Shown here piece after piece: positions 11,659 through 22,794 of a stretch of 64,000 nt of DNA. How positions within the stretch are numbered: position 1 is the first letter of the stretch; every line of letters begins with the position of its first letter. The notes under the pieces were generated by a model. The model had not been told where the DNA came from. It saw only the letters and a program-made list of their open reading frames with translations, and did not search any database. The stretch is from Canna indica (Eukaryota > Streptophyta > Magnoliopsida > Zingiberales > Cannaceae): the NCBI GenBank assembly GCA_034359265.1, contig CP136896.1, positions 21,855,501 through 21,919,500 on the forward strand, written 5' to 3'. Both the position numbers and the translations under genes were made by a program.

Positions 11659-13008
11659 TGTTGGCTTTAGGTTTTCAACCTTGGTCTTAATCTCTTAATC
11701 TCGGTTTTGATGATAACAAACATGGAACTAATATTTCATCGAGAAATCTTTCAGGTTCCATATCAATCAGCGTTCGATGTCCTCGATCGGAAAAATTGAA
11801 AGAAATTGAAAAATCGGAAGGACATTGATCGTCGCGCTCGGGTTCATCGCGAAACATCTTAAAGATCGACGTATGCACCAAAGACGTATTGGACGAGCTC
11901 AAAGATCACATGGAAAGCTCTCCAAGTTGATACTCGTTGAAAGTCGGAACCCGGAAATGAAGCGCGGGAGAAGAAGGCTGAAGAAATCAAATTCAGCCTA
12001 GGTTCGGTCGACAGGGTGGTCGACTGAATATAGGTAAAAAGTGGCAGTAGCCATCGTAAAGGCTACGTCGGTAGACCGATCAGTCGATCGATCGAAGGTT
12101 AAAAAAAAGGACAGTAGCTACTTCGGTGGACCGACCGAGGCCAAATATTGGCAGTAGCTTCGTCGGTCGACCGATCGATCGATCGGACTACGTATTGCCA
12201 AAGGCGCAACCTACATCGGTCAACCGATTGGTCAACCAAATGTGGGATTGATTGTTTTGCGTCTCGGCGGTCGACCTGTCGGTCGACCGCACACAGAGAG
12301 GAAGGCAGCGGTCGTTCGAGCTGTCGATCAACCAATTAATCGAACGTCTGCAACAAATAGTTTTCTATCCGTTGAGCTGTCGTTTCTTTGAGAGGTTATA
12401 AATATCATTCATCTAACCTCTCTAATCCCTTCCTTGACTTCTACAAACTTTATTGAGCAATTAAAAGGAAGTTTTTGAGCCTTCCAAAGATCGATTAAGC
12501 GCGCTCTGCTCCTCTGTCAAAATCTGCTTCAAGCGCGCACTCTGTCTCAACTCGGGATTTGATTCGAGTTCATCTACTGGGCGAGTTGAAGGCGTCAAAG
12601 GCTTGGAAAAGAGCTATGGTTCCTCTCTTATTTCTTGAGCTCTTTTGATTGTATTTTAACGTTTATTTGAACTTGTTTTGTTTGAATTTGTGCATGTGGA
12701 GACCTAGGCTGTTTAGGTCTTGTGTGGAAGTGGTTACCTTGTTGTAAAGGTGTAAAGCCACTTGTGTAAACTTAGTTTTATTAGAATTAGGTGAGGTTTC
12801 CTTAGGGTTGAGATGGCAGAGTGCTCTCGGTAAGAAGGCGGTGACTTCTGGGTGTATTTATTGTTTTATCATTTATCGCTTTCGCATCTAATCATTCAAT
12901 TGTAAATTGCCTAAACAATCTAAATAAACAATTAAAATCGGAATTTAGGCTAATTGAATTAGTAAACACACTATTCACCCCCCCTCTAGTGTTGGCATTT
13001 CACCTACA
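11659..13008 (+). repeat. Copia B 3' LTR
   Basis: A 1350-bp LTR starting TGTTGGCTTTAGG and ending CACCTACA, followed by the TSD CTGTG. It aligns along its length with the 5' LTR but carries many substitutions and a deletion near 12855 relative to it. GGTCGACC-type palindromes lie at 12003-12330, and TTATAAATATC is at about 12394-12404. Confidence 0.92.
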
Positions 13009-13239
13009 CTGTGCAGGGAGCTCAGTTGTTCTTCTGAGAAGATCGCTCGACTGATCAGGTTACAACTGAGAGGACCAGCCAAGGATTGGCTTCACACCTG
13101 GAGGGACCGCAAAGCAGCAGATGCACCACCCCCTACTTGGGAAGAGTTCAGAGCTGCTATGGTGGAGAAGTACCTGCCATTGAGTGTCCGAGACATGAGG
13201 GCGAAAGAATTCAAGCTACTGCGTCAGACCGGCAGTATA
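13009..13239 (+). pseudogene. Gypsy G1 gag, middle segment
   Basis: After the TSD copy CTGTG, the G1 gag frame continues with LRLQLRGPAKDWLHTW, then PPPTWEEFRAAMVEKYLP and AKEFKLLRQTGS. These are the conserved W-W and FxxxF-type positions of the Retrotrans_gag domain. It is cut by CACTA-1 after 13239, inside a codon context that resumes at 22798. No stop is seen in this short block. Confidence 0.85.
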
Positions 13240-13500
13240 CACTACTAAAAAAATATCTTTTTGCGACGGCACAAGATGCGGTCGCATATGCGACGGGTCT
13301 GCGACCGCCGTCCATCAGGCTCGCAGACTGGCAAGGGGGCGACGAAGTTTGCGACCGCATTTAGTGCCGTCGCAAAATAGCAACAATACTGCGACCACTT
13401 ATAGTGTCGTCGCAATATGGCGATGGGTTTGGCGACCATTTGCGACCGTTAGTTATGACCGCTTATTTGCGACCGTTAGTGTCGTCGCAAAATGTTATTA
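13240..13500 (+). repeat. CACTA-1 left terminal and subterminal repeats
   Basis: The terminal CACTACTAAAAAA is followed by about ten copies, in both orientations, of a GCGACCG/CGGTCGC-type motif. In the CACTA superfamily such subterminal arrays bind the TNPA/TNP1-type protein and bring the ends together. The short open frame starting at 13086 mixes G1 gag with these repeats and is not a gene. Confidence 0.85.
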
Positions 13501-14470
13501 AATTTCGGCACCGAAACTCTTTTTTTTCTCTTTAATCCCCTGCTCAACCCAATCTCCCTCTCTCTCTACCGCCTCACTGGTTCTCTCTGCCGCCGCACGC
13601 CGACCGCCTCACGCCGATCGTCGCACGCCGCACACGAACCGCCGCCCACTGCTCGTCGCCCGCCGCAAACAGGCCTCGCTGCTGCTCGACTGTTCAACCG
13701 CCAGTATTCTCCTCCTCCTCCTCCTCTCTCTCTCTCTCTCTCGTCCGAAACCCTAGCCGACGGCTAGTGTTTATACTTGAAACCTAATTGATTTCTACTG
13801 TTGTCAAATATGATAGTAGATTGTTAGGGTTGGGTGTATAAAAGATTTCTACTTGTTGGATCTGAATGAGGTCTAAAGTCTAAACTGAAAAATGTTCAGA
13901 GCTATTACCAGTATACAAATGTCAGATGGAGATAGTAAGAGGGAAAGAGGAATAAAGTTATATAGATGTGCGGTGTGCTTTAATTGGATATTATAGTGCT
14001 AGATTGGGAAGAAGAATGTAGACAAAAACTGGTGTAGAAGAACCAAGCAACAAACTATAGGGAGAATACATATATAGAAAGCTGCAGTTGAGACTTAATT
14101 TTCTGTGATTGCTCCCTGACATATGCTATCCTTAGCCATGAGCATTGTATCATCTCCATCATCCTTCCTCACATCAATCTAATTCTTTCCGAATTTGAGG
14201 TACTCTTGCTTGTACCTTCTCATACCCTCTTCATTCTACTAGACAAGGACTTGACAGCATATTATTATTCTCACAAATCACTATTCCTCCATCAACAAGC
14301 TCTAAAACGATCATGAAGAAGAACAATAAGAAAAAGATCTTCTTACAGAGCTTAAATTAGACCATCATATAGCTAGCTAGCAATACAACAAAGATGCAGT
14401 ACTCCATGAAGAAACTACTCCATCCTTGAAAAAAGCTATAAGCATCAATGAGAAGAGCTTATTAATCTAA
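13501..14470 (+). other. CACTA-1 5' region without a supportable gene
   Basis: GC-rich, pyrimidine-rich sequence (CT-repeat near 13725-13742, CCTCCTCCTCCTCC before it) that looks like the transcribed leader of the element; CACTA-2 has a comparable GC-rich leader at 55240-55440. An open frame at 13492-13767 is low-complexity Pro/Arg/Ser and is not accepted. From 13790 the sequence becomes AT-rich and probably belongs to the block captured with the SAUR gene. Confidence 0.5.
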
Positions 14471-14761
14471 TCAAGCACTTGTCATGAAGAATGGAGCAGC
14501 GGCGCAGGGCTTCTTCAACCTCTTGAGAGACGCCACGACGTGCTCCAAGAAGGCGGCGTCGCACGGCAGTGTGATGGGGCGGCTTCTGAGCGGCAGCCCG
14601 AACTCCTCCTCGGAGAGCCGGAGGAGCTCCACGAAGATGTTGCTCTTCAAGTACTCGATCGGAACCACGAACCGCTGCCCCTCCCTCGTGTACACAGCGA
14701 AATGGCCCTTGGGAACAACTGCAGTGCTATGGTTAGATGTTGAAAATTTTCTAACATTCAT
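14471..14761 (-). CDS. SAUR-like protein, N-terminally truncated, captured inside CACTA-1
   Basis: A 96-residue frame from the ATG at 14761-14759 to a TGA at 14471. It has a near-complete SAUR (small auxin-up RNA) domain: VPKGHFAVYTREGQRFVVP at about residues 17-35, then YLKSNIFVELLRLSEEEFGL and ITLPCDAAFLEHVVASLKRL. SAURs are small plant proteins that promote cell expansion, largely by inhibiting PP2C-D phosphatases and so activating plasma-membrane proton pumps. The basic N-terminal 25-40 residues common in this subgroup are missing; an in-frame stop lies four codons upstream of the ATG. Genes of this family are usually intronless, as here. A TATA-like sequence is at 15204-15217 on the minus strand, over 400 bases upstream. 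The frame is open, unlike its transposon neighbours. Whether it is expressed is unknown. Confidence 0.8.
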   Translation of the reverse strand: MNVRKFSTSNHSTAVVPKGHFAVYTREGQRFVVPIEYLKSNIFVELLRLSEEEFGLPLRSRPITLPCDAAFLEHVVASLKRLKKPCAAAPFFMTSA

Positions 14762-16005
14762 CAAATCAGATTAAGCTTGAATCATAAATCACAATGGAAA
14801 TGCAATTAAAGATGAAAAAGATAAACAACTAAACAGGCGAAGTAAATTAGACTTTAGTATTATGACATTGTTTTAATTGGATGATGAATAATCCTAAAAG
14901 CTGAAGTAATTAGGTAGAAAATTGAAGTATCTGATTCATTTGTATACGGCATTAGCATCACGACAATTTGTGTGAAGAGTGAACAGTTTGGATGATGGCT
15001 AAATTAGTAGAAGTGAAATGGTAGTATTGTGGTGGATTTGCATTCTTTTTGCACTTTGAATGACAGTATGTTAAGGATATGCATTAATTTTGATATAGTG
15101 GGGTATTGGAAAAGGATTGCTAGAATCCGGTGAGTCACATTTCTTCCAGGTTGTCGTCTTCTGTGGGGGTCCCAGGATGAAATTAGCCCTCCATTCTAGG
15201 GTCCCTTTATATATACAACATGAGGTCAGCAATTTCAACCTTAGCTTTCCATTGCTTACATTAATTAACTATTTGTTCATCCCTAGATTTCCTAAACTTA
15301 CTTTTGGCTTAATTCTCTTCTTTTGGAGTAATTAATTTTGTCCTCCTTTCTCAAAAGAAGAGTTCTCTTATTTCAACTGCAGCTTTCTATATAAGAAGCA
15401 GAACCAAGCAACAAACTGCTTAGTTATTTTGCTAGATGAATGGTAAAAGTCCATCATGAACTAGGATTTATACAGCTAGTGGGAATTTTTTCAACGCTAA
15501 ATAATGTATTAGGTTTATTATGATCTATAGCTTTATTTAATTGAGGCACATTCTACAAATATATTCCTTTTATAACATATAAATTGCTTGTACTATGAAA
15601 TCAGTGCATGTTTTTGGCTTCAATATTCATAATTTTCTTCCACTAGCAAATTATCCATTTTGTTTTAGCTTCAACATTTTAGTCATTACCCATTAGATTA
15701 CTTGATTCTGTTTAAAGTTTTATTATGATCTACCTATCATAATAATATTCTCCTTATTGTGTTTGAGAATGAGAAATTCTAATCTGAAATAGTATTAATA
15801 TTATTGTTCATTAATATTTATATATAATTTTATGTTGGTAAGATTGAAACTAAAAAAATAATAATGATTCACGAGTTGATAAAGTGATACAAATTTATCG
15901 ACCGTTTGATCATAATTTTTTTTACAATACCTTAGATCCGTTCGGAGATCGTATCGTTATCTATAAGAAGTACAAAACTTATAGATTCTTTACGATTTTT
16001 GAATT
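14762..16005. other. Captured flank and CACTA-1 leader, no gene seen
   Basis: AT-rich sequence. It contains one arm (15373-15393) of a perfect 21-bp inverted repeat whose other arm is 14071-14091, and a 17-bp direct repeat (GAACCAAGCAACAAACT) at 14040-14056 and 15401-15417; together these bracket the SAUR frame. From about 15880 the sequence aligns with the CACTA-2 leader (GATCCGTTCGG at about 15937 and 55957), so the captured block ends before that point. Confidence 0.5.
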
Positions 16006-16241
16006 GTCCTTGATCGGACAGTTTGGGATCAAGATTATTATACTTGCAGTTAATTTTTTTTTAACATTCATTTCAGTTTGAAATTCTAGCAGATATCCCT
16101 TGTTCTCCAAGTATGCACCCAGATGATATGCATACTTGGAGAACTGTAGGGAAATACTGCCGGAATTTTGACTGAAATTGAATGTTAAAAAGAATATTTA
16201 AATGCAAGTAGAATAATTTGATTCCCGAATGGAATAGGACC
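16006..16241 (+). ncRNA. Long imperfect hairpin upstream of CACTA-1 TNP2 (possible small-RNA precursor)
   Basis: The two arms (about 110 nt each) pair around the loop CCCAGATGATA (16118-16128). The innermost 15 base pairs are perfect (16103-16117 with 16129-16143), and pairing continues outward, with mismatches, to GTCCT at 16006 and AGGACC at 16241. CACTA-2 has a hairpin of the same length, with the same loop, at the same position before its transposase (56028-56263). The inner stem sequence differs between the two but stays paired. Transcription and processing are inference. Confidence 0.6.
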
Positions 16242-16299
16242 ACCACACCTATGAAGATTTCTAAAGAAGTAATTATTGTGATATATCACGTACAGAATC

Positions 16300-18630
16300 A
16301 TGACGGAAGATCGTAGTTGGATGTACCGTCGGATGTACTGTGGAGGTTTACTTGAAGAATTCAAGAGTGATGTTTAGGAATTTTTGAACTTCGCATATTG
16401 AAATCCGCAATTTGTCAGTGTTGACAAAATCAGATGTTCGTGTCGTTGGTGTGTCAACTTGTTTTTCCTAGACCGACAGGCAATGACATTGCACCTATAC
16501 ATAAATGGTTTCATGAATCGTTACTATTGATGGATTTCACACGGGGAGTCATTCATAGGCATGTCATCGTATGAATTAGAAGGCCAATCGTCTAATATTG
16601 GATCTTCATCCGCAACTCATACAACATCCGTTGAGCAGCCGTATCGAAATATGGTCTTGGATGCTCTGGGCGGTCGTGAATTCCAAAGGTTGCCAATGCC
16701 TCACACAGAATTAGGAGGTCATACGTCAAGTACTGAAGTGACAATGGAGATGGAGTGTGAGCCACAAGTAGAATCGAAAATTCAAATGGAGTTACCATAT
16801 CCAGAAGCAAAACAGTTTTATGATTTACTGAAAGCTGCAGATGAACCATTGTATTAAGGCTGTGATGAATATTCAAAGTTGTCAATAATGACTCAAATGT
16901 TAAACATTAAGTTTGATTGCAACGTAACTGAGATAGCATATAATCGATTTTCCGAGCTGTTTCACAAAGCGTTGCCTAAAGATAACAAACTGGAGGACAG
17001 TTTTTATAAGACGAAAAAGATGATGAAGAGACTTGGTCTAGGGTATCAGAAAATTCATGCATGTCAGAACAACTGCATTCTCTATTACCGTGAATACGCA
17101 GACTTGACCCAGTGTCCAACATATGAACATCCACGGTACAAAGATAAATCTTCGAGTAGGCAGAAAGATATATCGTTTAAGGTTCTTCGGTATTTCCCGA
17201 TAATTCCCAGATTAAAGCGGTTGTTCATGTCTGAAAAAATAGCCCAACATATGATATGGCATGCTAAGAGTCGTGATCTGAATGTTATGACTCACCCGTC
17301 TGACAGTGAAGCATGGAAACATCTTGATCAATGTTATCCATCATTTGCAAGTGATCCTAGAAATGTCTGACTAGGGTTATGTACCGATGGGTTCAATCCA
17401 TTCGGTCAATCATCCACTTCATATTCTGTTTGGTCGGTGCTCCTCACAGTCTACAATTTGCCGCCGTCGATGTGCATGAAAGATGATTTCATATTTTTGA
17501 GTATGGTAATCCCAGGACCAAGGGGACCAAGAAAAGTATTGGATGTGTTCCTTCGATCGTTAATTGACGATTTAAAGAACTTGTGGGACGACGGAGTCAT
17601 CACTTATGATATTCATCAAAAAAGAAATTTCAACTTAAGGGTCGCATTGTTGTGGACAATTAGTGACTTCTCGGCATATGCTATGTTGTCTGGTTGGAGC
17701 ACACATAGGAGGCTTGGTTGTCCGTATTGTATGGAACGAACAAAAGCATTCAGTCTTCGGCATGGACGAAAGATTTTATACTTTGACTGTCATCGTCAAT
17801 CTTTGCCACTTGATCATCCATATCGGAGAAATAGAGATAAATTCATGAGGGGCAAAGTGGAAAAAGACGGACCACCTCCGTGTTTGTCTGGTAATCAAAT
17901 GTTAGCTCGGGTTTTTATGTTACCGGATATCACATTCGGAGAGGTTGATAGAATTAGTGGTTTCGGAGAAAGACACAATTGGGTTAAAAAAAAGTATATT
18001 CTGGGAACTGTCTTACTAGAGCTCATTACTAGTTCGGCATAATTTGGATGCGATGCTCATTGAAAAGAATGTGTTTGAGAACATTTTTAATACAGTGATA
18101 GATTTTGCAGGAAAAACAAAAGATAATGTGAAGGCAGGAATGGACTTAAAAGTATATTGCAAACGTCCAGATTTAAATCTACAGGAGGTGAACGACAAAC
18201 AAGTGAAACCGAAAGCCTCTTATGCTCTCAGTAAGCAACAACAAAAAGATATTTGTCAGTGGATAAAAGATCTCAAATTACCAGATGACTATGCATCTGA
18301 TTTAGTTCGATGCGTCAATGTAGACCAAGAGATAGATTGGAATGGCGGGCAGTGTGTAAGACTAAGGCACGATTGAAGATTGATCCAATGGCAGAGGATA
18401 ATGATACTATAAGATTTATATTAGGTGATTTTTATCAGGAGGATGATCCTCCAGTAGTTGAAGTTGTGGGTCAAACAGATGAAAATTTAGTCGTTGCACA
18501 AGGTTTGGCTGAAGAAAGTGTTGATGTTGAACTAAATGATGTAGAAGATGAGAATAGTTGTGAAGATGAAGAGACAAGTGAAGAAGAAAATGACTCAATC
18601 GATTATTATTCAGATGATATCGATGATTAA
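16300..18630 (+). pseudogene. CACTA-1 TNP2-type transposase, broken
   Basis: Catalytic transposase of the En/Spm superfamily. The ATG at 16300 begins a Transpos_assoc-like region (DRSWMYRRMY). The Transposase_21 region follows in the same frame: MKRLGLGYQKIHACQNNC, then MTHPSDSEAWKHLDQCYPSF, CTDGFNPFG, SGWSTHRRLGCPYCMERTK and ISGFGERHNW. In-frame stops occur near 16375, 16413, 16855 and 17368. A frameshift lies near the A-run at 17985-17995. The next block (DAMLIEKNVFENIFNT) leads into a large deletion after VDQEI (about 18340) that removes most of DUF4218 and DUF4216, which CACTA-2 retains. An acidic tail ends at 18630. It cannot encode a working transposase. Confidence 0.85.
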
Positions 18631-18720
18631 TGTGTAATATATATATATATATTCATCTTTTTTCTATTAATTTATATTATATTAATGGTTGACATCACTA
18701 ATCAACATTTATATATGTAG

Positions 18721-21700
18721 ATGTCGTGTGCTCGTTTTAGGATTCATCGCACAGGTTTACCTCGGCCGCCGCTGCCGCCCGCGACAACACCACCACCACC
18801 AGCAGCCGTGGCAGATGTTGTACCACCACTACCACCAGCCATGGAGGATGCTGTACCACCAGCTCGAGGTCGTCGTAGGCCTCGTGGGCCTAATCGGGGG
18901 GTGGGGGGTGGGGAGGGGGTGATGCACCTTCATCGTCCGACCAGCGTCGGTGGATATCGCTGAATGATTTAAAGTAAGTAAACTAATTTATTTATTATAA
19001 TTGTTAATAATTAATTGTTACTTATAATGTTATTATACTTGAGTTCTAGATTTGAGCAGGATGATGTCGCCCGCACCATGACCGTTATGCTCAAGAGTTT
19101 CTTTCATGAGCCGTGGACTTCATGGACCAGGGTGTCGAACCATTATCATAATTTATTATGGAATGAGTTCGAGGTACGTAGTTCAAGTTACTTTGATCTG
19201 CCATTTTTTTTTTTGGAATAAGCAAAGAGTTGAAAACTCTTAGATACACCAATTTATGTTACTGGTTGATGTTTAAATATTGTCACAGTGGACAATTTAT
19301 GTTACTAGTTGATGTTTAGAATTTGTTTGATCTTTGTTGAGCATACAGGTCAACTCTTTACTTCTTAAACTATAGTGAGAATCAGAGGTTTGCATATTTA
19401 TCAATGGAAGATATATCTCTATGGCTAATCATGTGGATATTTACTTAGATGCATTTGTTTGAGGAAATGTTCAAGATAGATTTTGATGACAAACAAACAT
19501 GGGAGATTTGTAAATTTCCAGATAATTCATGTTCATTCTATATGATGATTTATTAACTCTAAGTACTATATTCTTTACTTATCAACTCTAAGTACTATAT
19601 GATGATTTACTCAAAAATACTCTTTAATGGATTTATCTGTTTATTCTGGTGTTTCTTGTGGATTACCATAAAACTGTGTAACAATCTATATGTATTTGAC
19701 TCAGCATTTATCAATAGGATCTTAAGCACAATTTCCTTTCAACTTTACCATAATACAATACAAGTTCATGGACTTAACACTGCTGTTAAAAGTTTCCTGT
19801 GATGTTTAAAGAGACGTCCTAAATAGGGTTGTCCAGTATTCGGTTCAACCCGAATCGAACCGAAAAACCGAACCAAATTTTTTGGTTCGGTTCGGTTTCT
19901 ACCATTGTAGGTTCGGTTCTTTGACCCGAACCGAATCGAAATTTGGATTTCGGTTCAGATTCGGTTCCCGGAATTCGGGAACCGACCCGAACTGAAAACC
20001 GAATTGATTAAAAAATAATATATTTTTTAAATTTTTTTAATATAGATAAGTAAATGGGTATTATAAAATAATTTTTAATTTTTAATTTTTAACCGAATTA
20101 ATTAAAATTTCGGTTTTTGGGTTGAAAACCGAACCAAACCGAATAATTTCGGTTCGGGTTAGATCGGTTTAGGTATAGTTCGGTTCGGGTTCGGATTAGA
20201 ATTCGGGTATAAAAAAAATTTCGATTTGGTGAAATTCGGTTCGATTCGGTTCGGGTTGAACCGAATGAACCGCCCCAGTCCTAAATGACTATAAAATTGA
20301 AGTCTGGAATGATTTTTAAAAAATAAAATAGAAACATTATTAGGAGCTTCTTTTTGCTGTCCAGTAATATGATTGTTTGACATAGTTGTCAATAAAAAAG
20401 GTTGGTTGTTTTGTTCATGGATATATGACAATCTCTGAACCTTTTGCAGAGTTTTTTTGTCATCCTTCATTCCAAGTTCTACAGAATCTTGTAAGTTCTG
20501 GATAAAATAAATCAATCCTTTTAAGGTGTTCAACCCTGTATACCATGTACAGTATTGCAATTTTGCTCAGATGAAGCCTTTTGATGTGTTAACTTGTTAC
20601 TTTGTCTTCTCTGCTGGATATTTGGATTAACTAGTTAGGCACTTGTTAACAAGTGTTAGTGATTATATTTAACCTTTATAATTTGGCTACACTTCACGAC
20701 CATGAGTGAATCAGTGTACTTGGAAGATTTTGTAGCACTATCATCAACTTGCTAGGTATCTTTTTGATTTGGTATAAATTTAATGATGTAGAGGCACCAC
20801 TAATTGGATGGAGCTTCCTATGCACATCCTCTTTTTAGTTTATTTATATGATGTTGCTCCTTCACACTGTTATCAATCTTTTGTACTAATGATTGTTGAG
20901 ATCTTGCCAAGAAGAATCTTTACACTGTGATTATTTATGATCTGATATGATTATATTCTTCACAAGTTTGGTCTTGATCCTGATTTCCTAAAACACAGGC
21001 TTTCTGCATGACTAACTTCCAGTAATATAATTTAAAATAATTGTATTAATGTTTTCTTTTTATAGGTCCGATACACCTGGGATCCTGCCATTCAGGTTCA
21101 GGTGGAGGATGCTTGGGAAGCTTACAATAAGAAGCTTTTCAATGATATCCTCCACCGTGCGCGGGATGAGGCGTGGGCAAATGTAGGCGGTAATCGGGAT
21201 ACGTCTATGGATGCGTTGAAGGGAAATGGGCCCAACTGGATAACGAGTCACATATGGGATCGACTATGCGACATCTGGACGTCCGAGGAGTGGCAGGGTG
21301 CCTCCCGAACGGCGCACCAGAATCGGATGACGCTAGTTGAGGGATCTGTGGCCCGACATACCGGTGGGTCCATCCCATTTACTAGTCACGAGCATCGCAT
21401 GGTAAGTAATTTAATAATAGTTTTTATTATTTATTATAGAAAAACTAATTATATTTATTTTATTGCAGAGGACACGAGACGAGCAGGGAACGCTCATTCC
21501 GGCTGACCCTTTGAGGGTCTTCGAGGAGACACATAGATATAGACATGGTCCTCGCCGAGGTGATTTCATCAGCGGGAGGCCGGAGACGATCATGGTAAGT
21601 TAATATTTAATAAAGTTTATATTTTAAAAAAATTATATTAGTTCAATTATGTAAAATTAATTTAATTAATCAATCTTTGAAGGCCACGTATACTGAGTTG

Positions 21701-22153
21701 GTGACCCAGCGGGAAAGTGATCCTGCGCAGCATCAGCTTGATGTTGACGCATGGATGCAGGTGATAGGAGTTGACCACGGTCGTGTATATGGCATTGGCA
21801 CAACGGCCCACACACGGACATTGTTGCAGCCACATGGTGCGGGGTCGTCTGCCTTCACCTCTTCCACCGCTAGTCCATCAACTTCACATACGGGCCAGGA
21901 TCGATTTGCAGCCTTAGAGGCTTCGCACGCAGAATTACAGGCTTCTCATGCAGCCTTAGAAGCTTCTCATGCACGCCTCATCAGTGAGGTGGCCGCTATG
22001 AGGGAGTACATGACACGTATTGCTTCTTCCATGTCTGGTGCTCTGGCCCCTCCGCCTCCCTCGTCATTTGACGCGACACCAGCTGATGTCGTCCCAACGC
22101 AGCCCCTCTCCTCGCCGCATTCGTCACCGCCACAAGATGCGCTTCATGATTGA
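18721..22153 (+). pseudogene. CACTA-1 second gene (TNP1/TNPA-like, Ptta/En/Spm type), five exons
   Basis: Second transposon-encoded protein, probably the DNA-binding partner that recognises the subterminal repeats. Exons inferred from GT-AG borders and from the CACTA-2 copy: about 18721-18975, 19050-19173 (FFHEPWTSW to LLWNEFE), 21066-21401 (VRYTWDPAIQVQVEDAWEAY to WITSHIWDRLCDIW), 21469-21594 and 21683-22153. The last exon has the motif WMQVIGVDHGRVYGIG and a C-terminal coiled coil (LEASHAELQASHAALEASHARL). Exon 1 is Pro/Arg-rich and ends in a G-run (18896-18919), after which the frame does not meet the expected splice site. The intron at 19174-21065 is about 1.9 kb, against about 70 bases in CACTA-2, because of later insertions. 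Confidence 0.75.
19825..20278. mobile_element. hAT-like MITE in a CACTA-1 intron
   Basis: A 454-bp inverted-repeat element. The left end AGGGTTGTCCAG, then ATTCGGTTCAACCCG, mirrors the right end CGGGTTGAACCGAAT, then GAACCGCCCCAG. It is flanked by a perfect 8-bp TSD TCCTAAAT (19817-19824 and 20279-20286), the length typical of the hAT superfamily. The interior is rich in CGGTTCGG repeats around a short AT core, with no coding capacity. The rest of the intron (19174-19816 and 20287-21065) shows nothing recognisable. Confidence 0.88.
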
Positions 22154-22389
22154 TGTACTTTATTTTCTATTTTGATGTAAACATATTTTGATACGATATA
22201 AATATTACGTTTTGATATAAATATGTATAAACATTATAATTTGATGTACGTTTTGAATATTCCCTCGTTGTGGCAGCATTTTGATATAATTTGATATCTT
22301 GTATATTCTTTCGTTGTGGATATAATTTGATGTTAAATGTCAGGCATAAAAAATATTATTATAAATTATATTTTTTTTAAAAAATATAA

Positions 22390-22794
22390 ATTTGTGACGG
22401 CTCTGCATCGCTATCCCATCGCAAAAGGTATATCGAACTAGTCGTCAAAAGCGGTCGCAATTACAATTGCGACCGTTATGCGACGGCAACCGCCATCGCA
22501 GATAAAACATTTTGCGACGAAAATAGCGGTCGTCACACCGTCGCATATGTAATGTCTGTGATGGTCAAATAAGGTCGCAAATATTACGCGACCACACTAT
22601 GCGATCGCCGTAAACCGTCGCAAGACGGTCGCAGAATGTTATCATTTGCGACCGCTACTTCTATCGTCGTAGGTTTTCTGCGACGATGTCTTTTGCTACC
22701 ACACTTTGCGATCGCCTATGTCTGTCGCAGAAGGTCTTTAGCGATCGTTTTGCGATGGTAATGTCCATCGCAGATGCCCCATTTTTTAGTAGTG
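22390..22794 (+). repeat. CACTA-1 right subterminal repeats and terminus
   Basis: Many copies of TGCGACCG/CGGTCGCA-type motifs in both orientations, matching the left end, closing with ATTTTTTAGTAGTG. The stretch 22154-22390 between the second gene and this array is AT-rich and presumably its 3' untranslated region. Confidence 0.85.

Larger units (their letters stand above)
3882..13008 (+). mobile_element. Copia B, gag-only LTR element (TR-GAG-like) with internal repeats
   Basis: Complete LTR retrotransposon flanked by the perfect 5-bp TSD CTGTG (3877-3881 and 13009-13013). LTRs start TGTTGGCTTTAGG and end in CCTACA. The 5' LTR spans 3882-6880 because a solo LTR is nested in it; the 3' LTR is 11659-13008. 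The primer-binding site is TGGTATCAGAGC at 6883-6894, and the polypurine tract is AAAAAGGGAGAGAT just before 11659. The interior carries a broken gag (6949-8405) and then about 3.25 kb of AT-rich sequence with no protease, reverse transcriptase or integrase. This matches the published class of non-autonomous TR-GAG elements, which need enzymes supplied by a relative. Confidence 0.93.
13240..22794 (+). mobile_element. CACTA-1 (En/Spm-type DNA transposon) carrying a SAUR sequence
   Basis: A 9555-bp element with CACTA termini: CACTACTAAAAAA at the left and TTTTTTAGTAGTG at the right, flanked by the 3-bp TSD ATA (13237-13239 and 22795-22797). Both ends have arrays of short subterminal repeats built on TTTGCGACCG and GTCGCAAA. 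It contains a TNP2-type transposase relic (16300-18630) and a second multi-exon gene (18721-22153), the usual CACTA gene pair, both on the plus strand. It also contains a minus-strand SAUR open reading frame, a long hairpin just before TNP2 and a small hAT-like element in an intron. It is inserted in gypsy G1 gag. Confidence 0.95.

Noticed and set aside
13492..13767. 91-codon open frame at the left of CACTA-1
   Set aside because: Low-complexity Pro/Arg/Ser sequence over a CT-rich leader; no conserved domain and no counterpart in CACTA-2.
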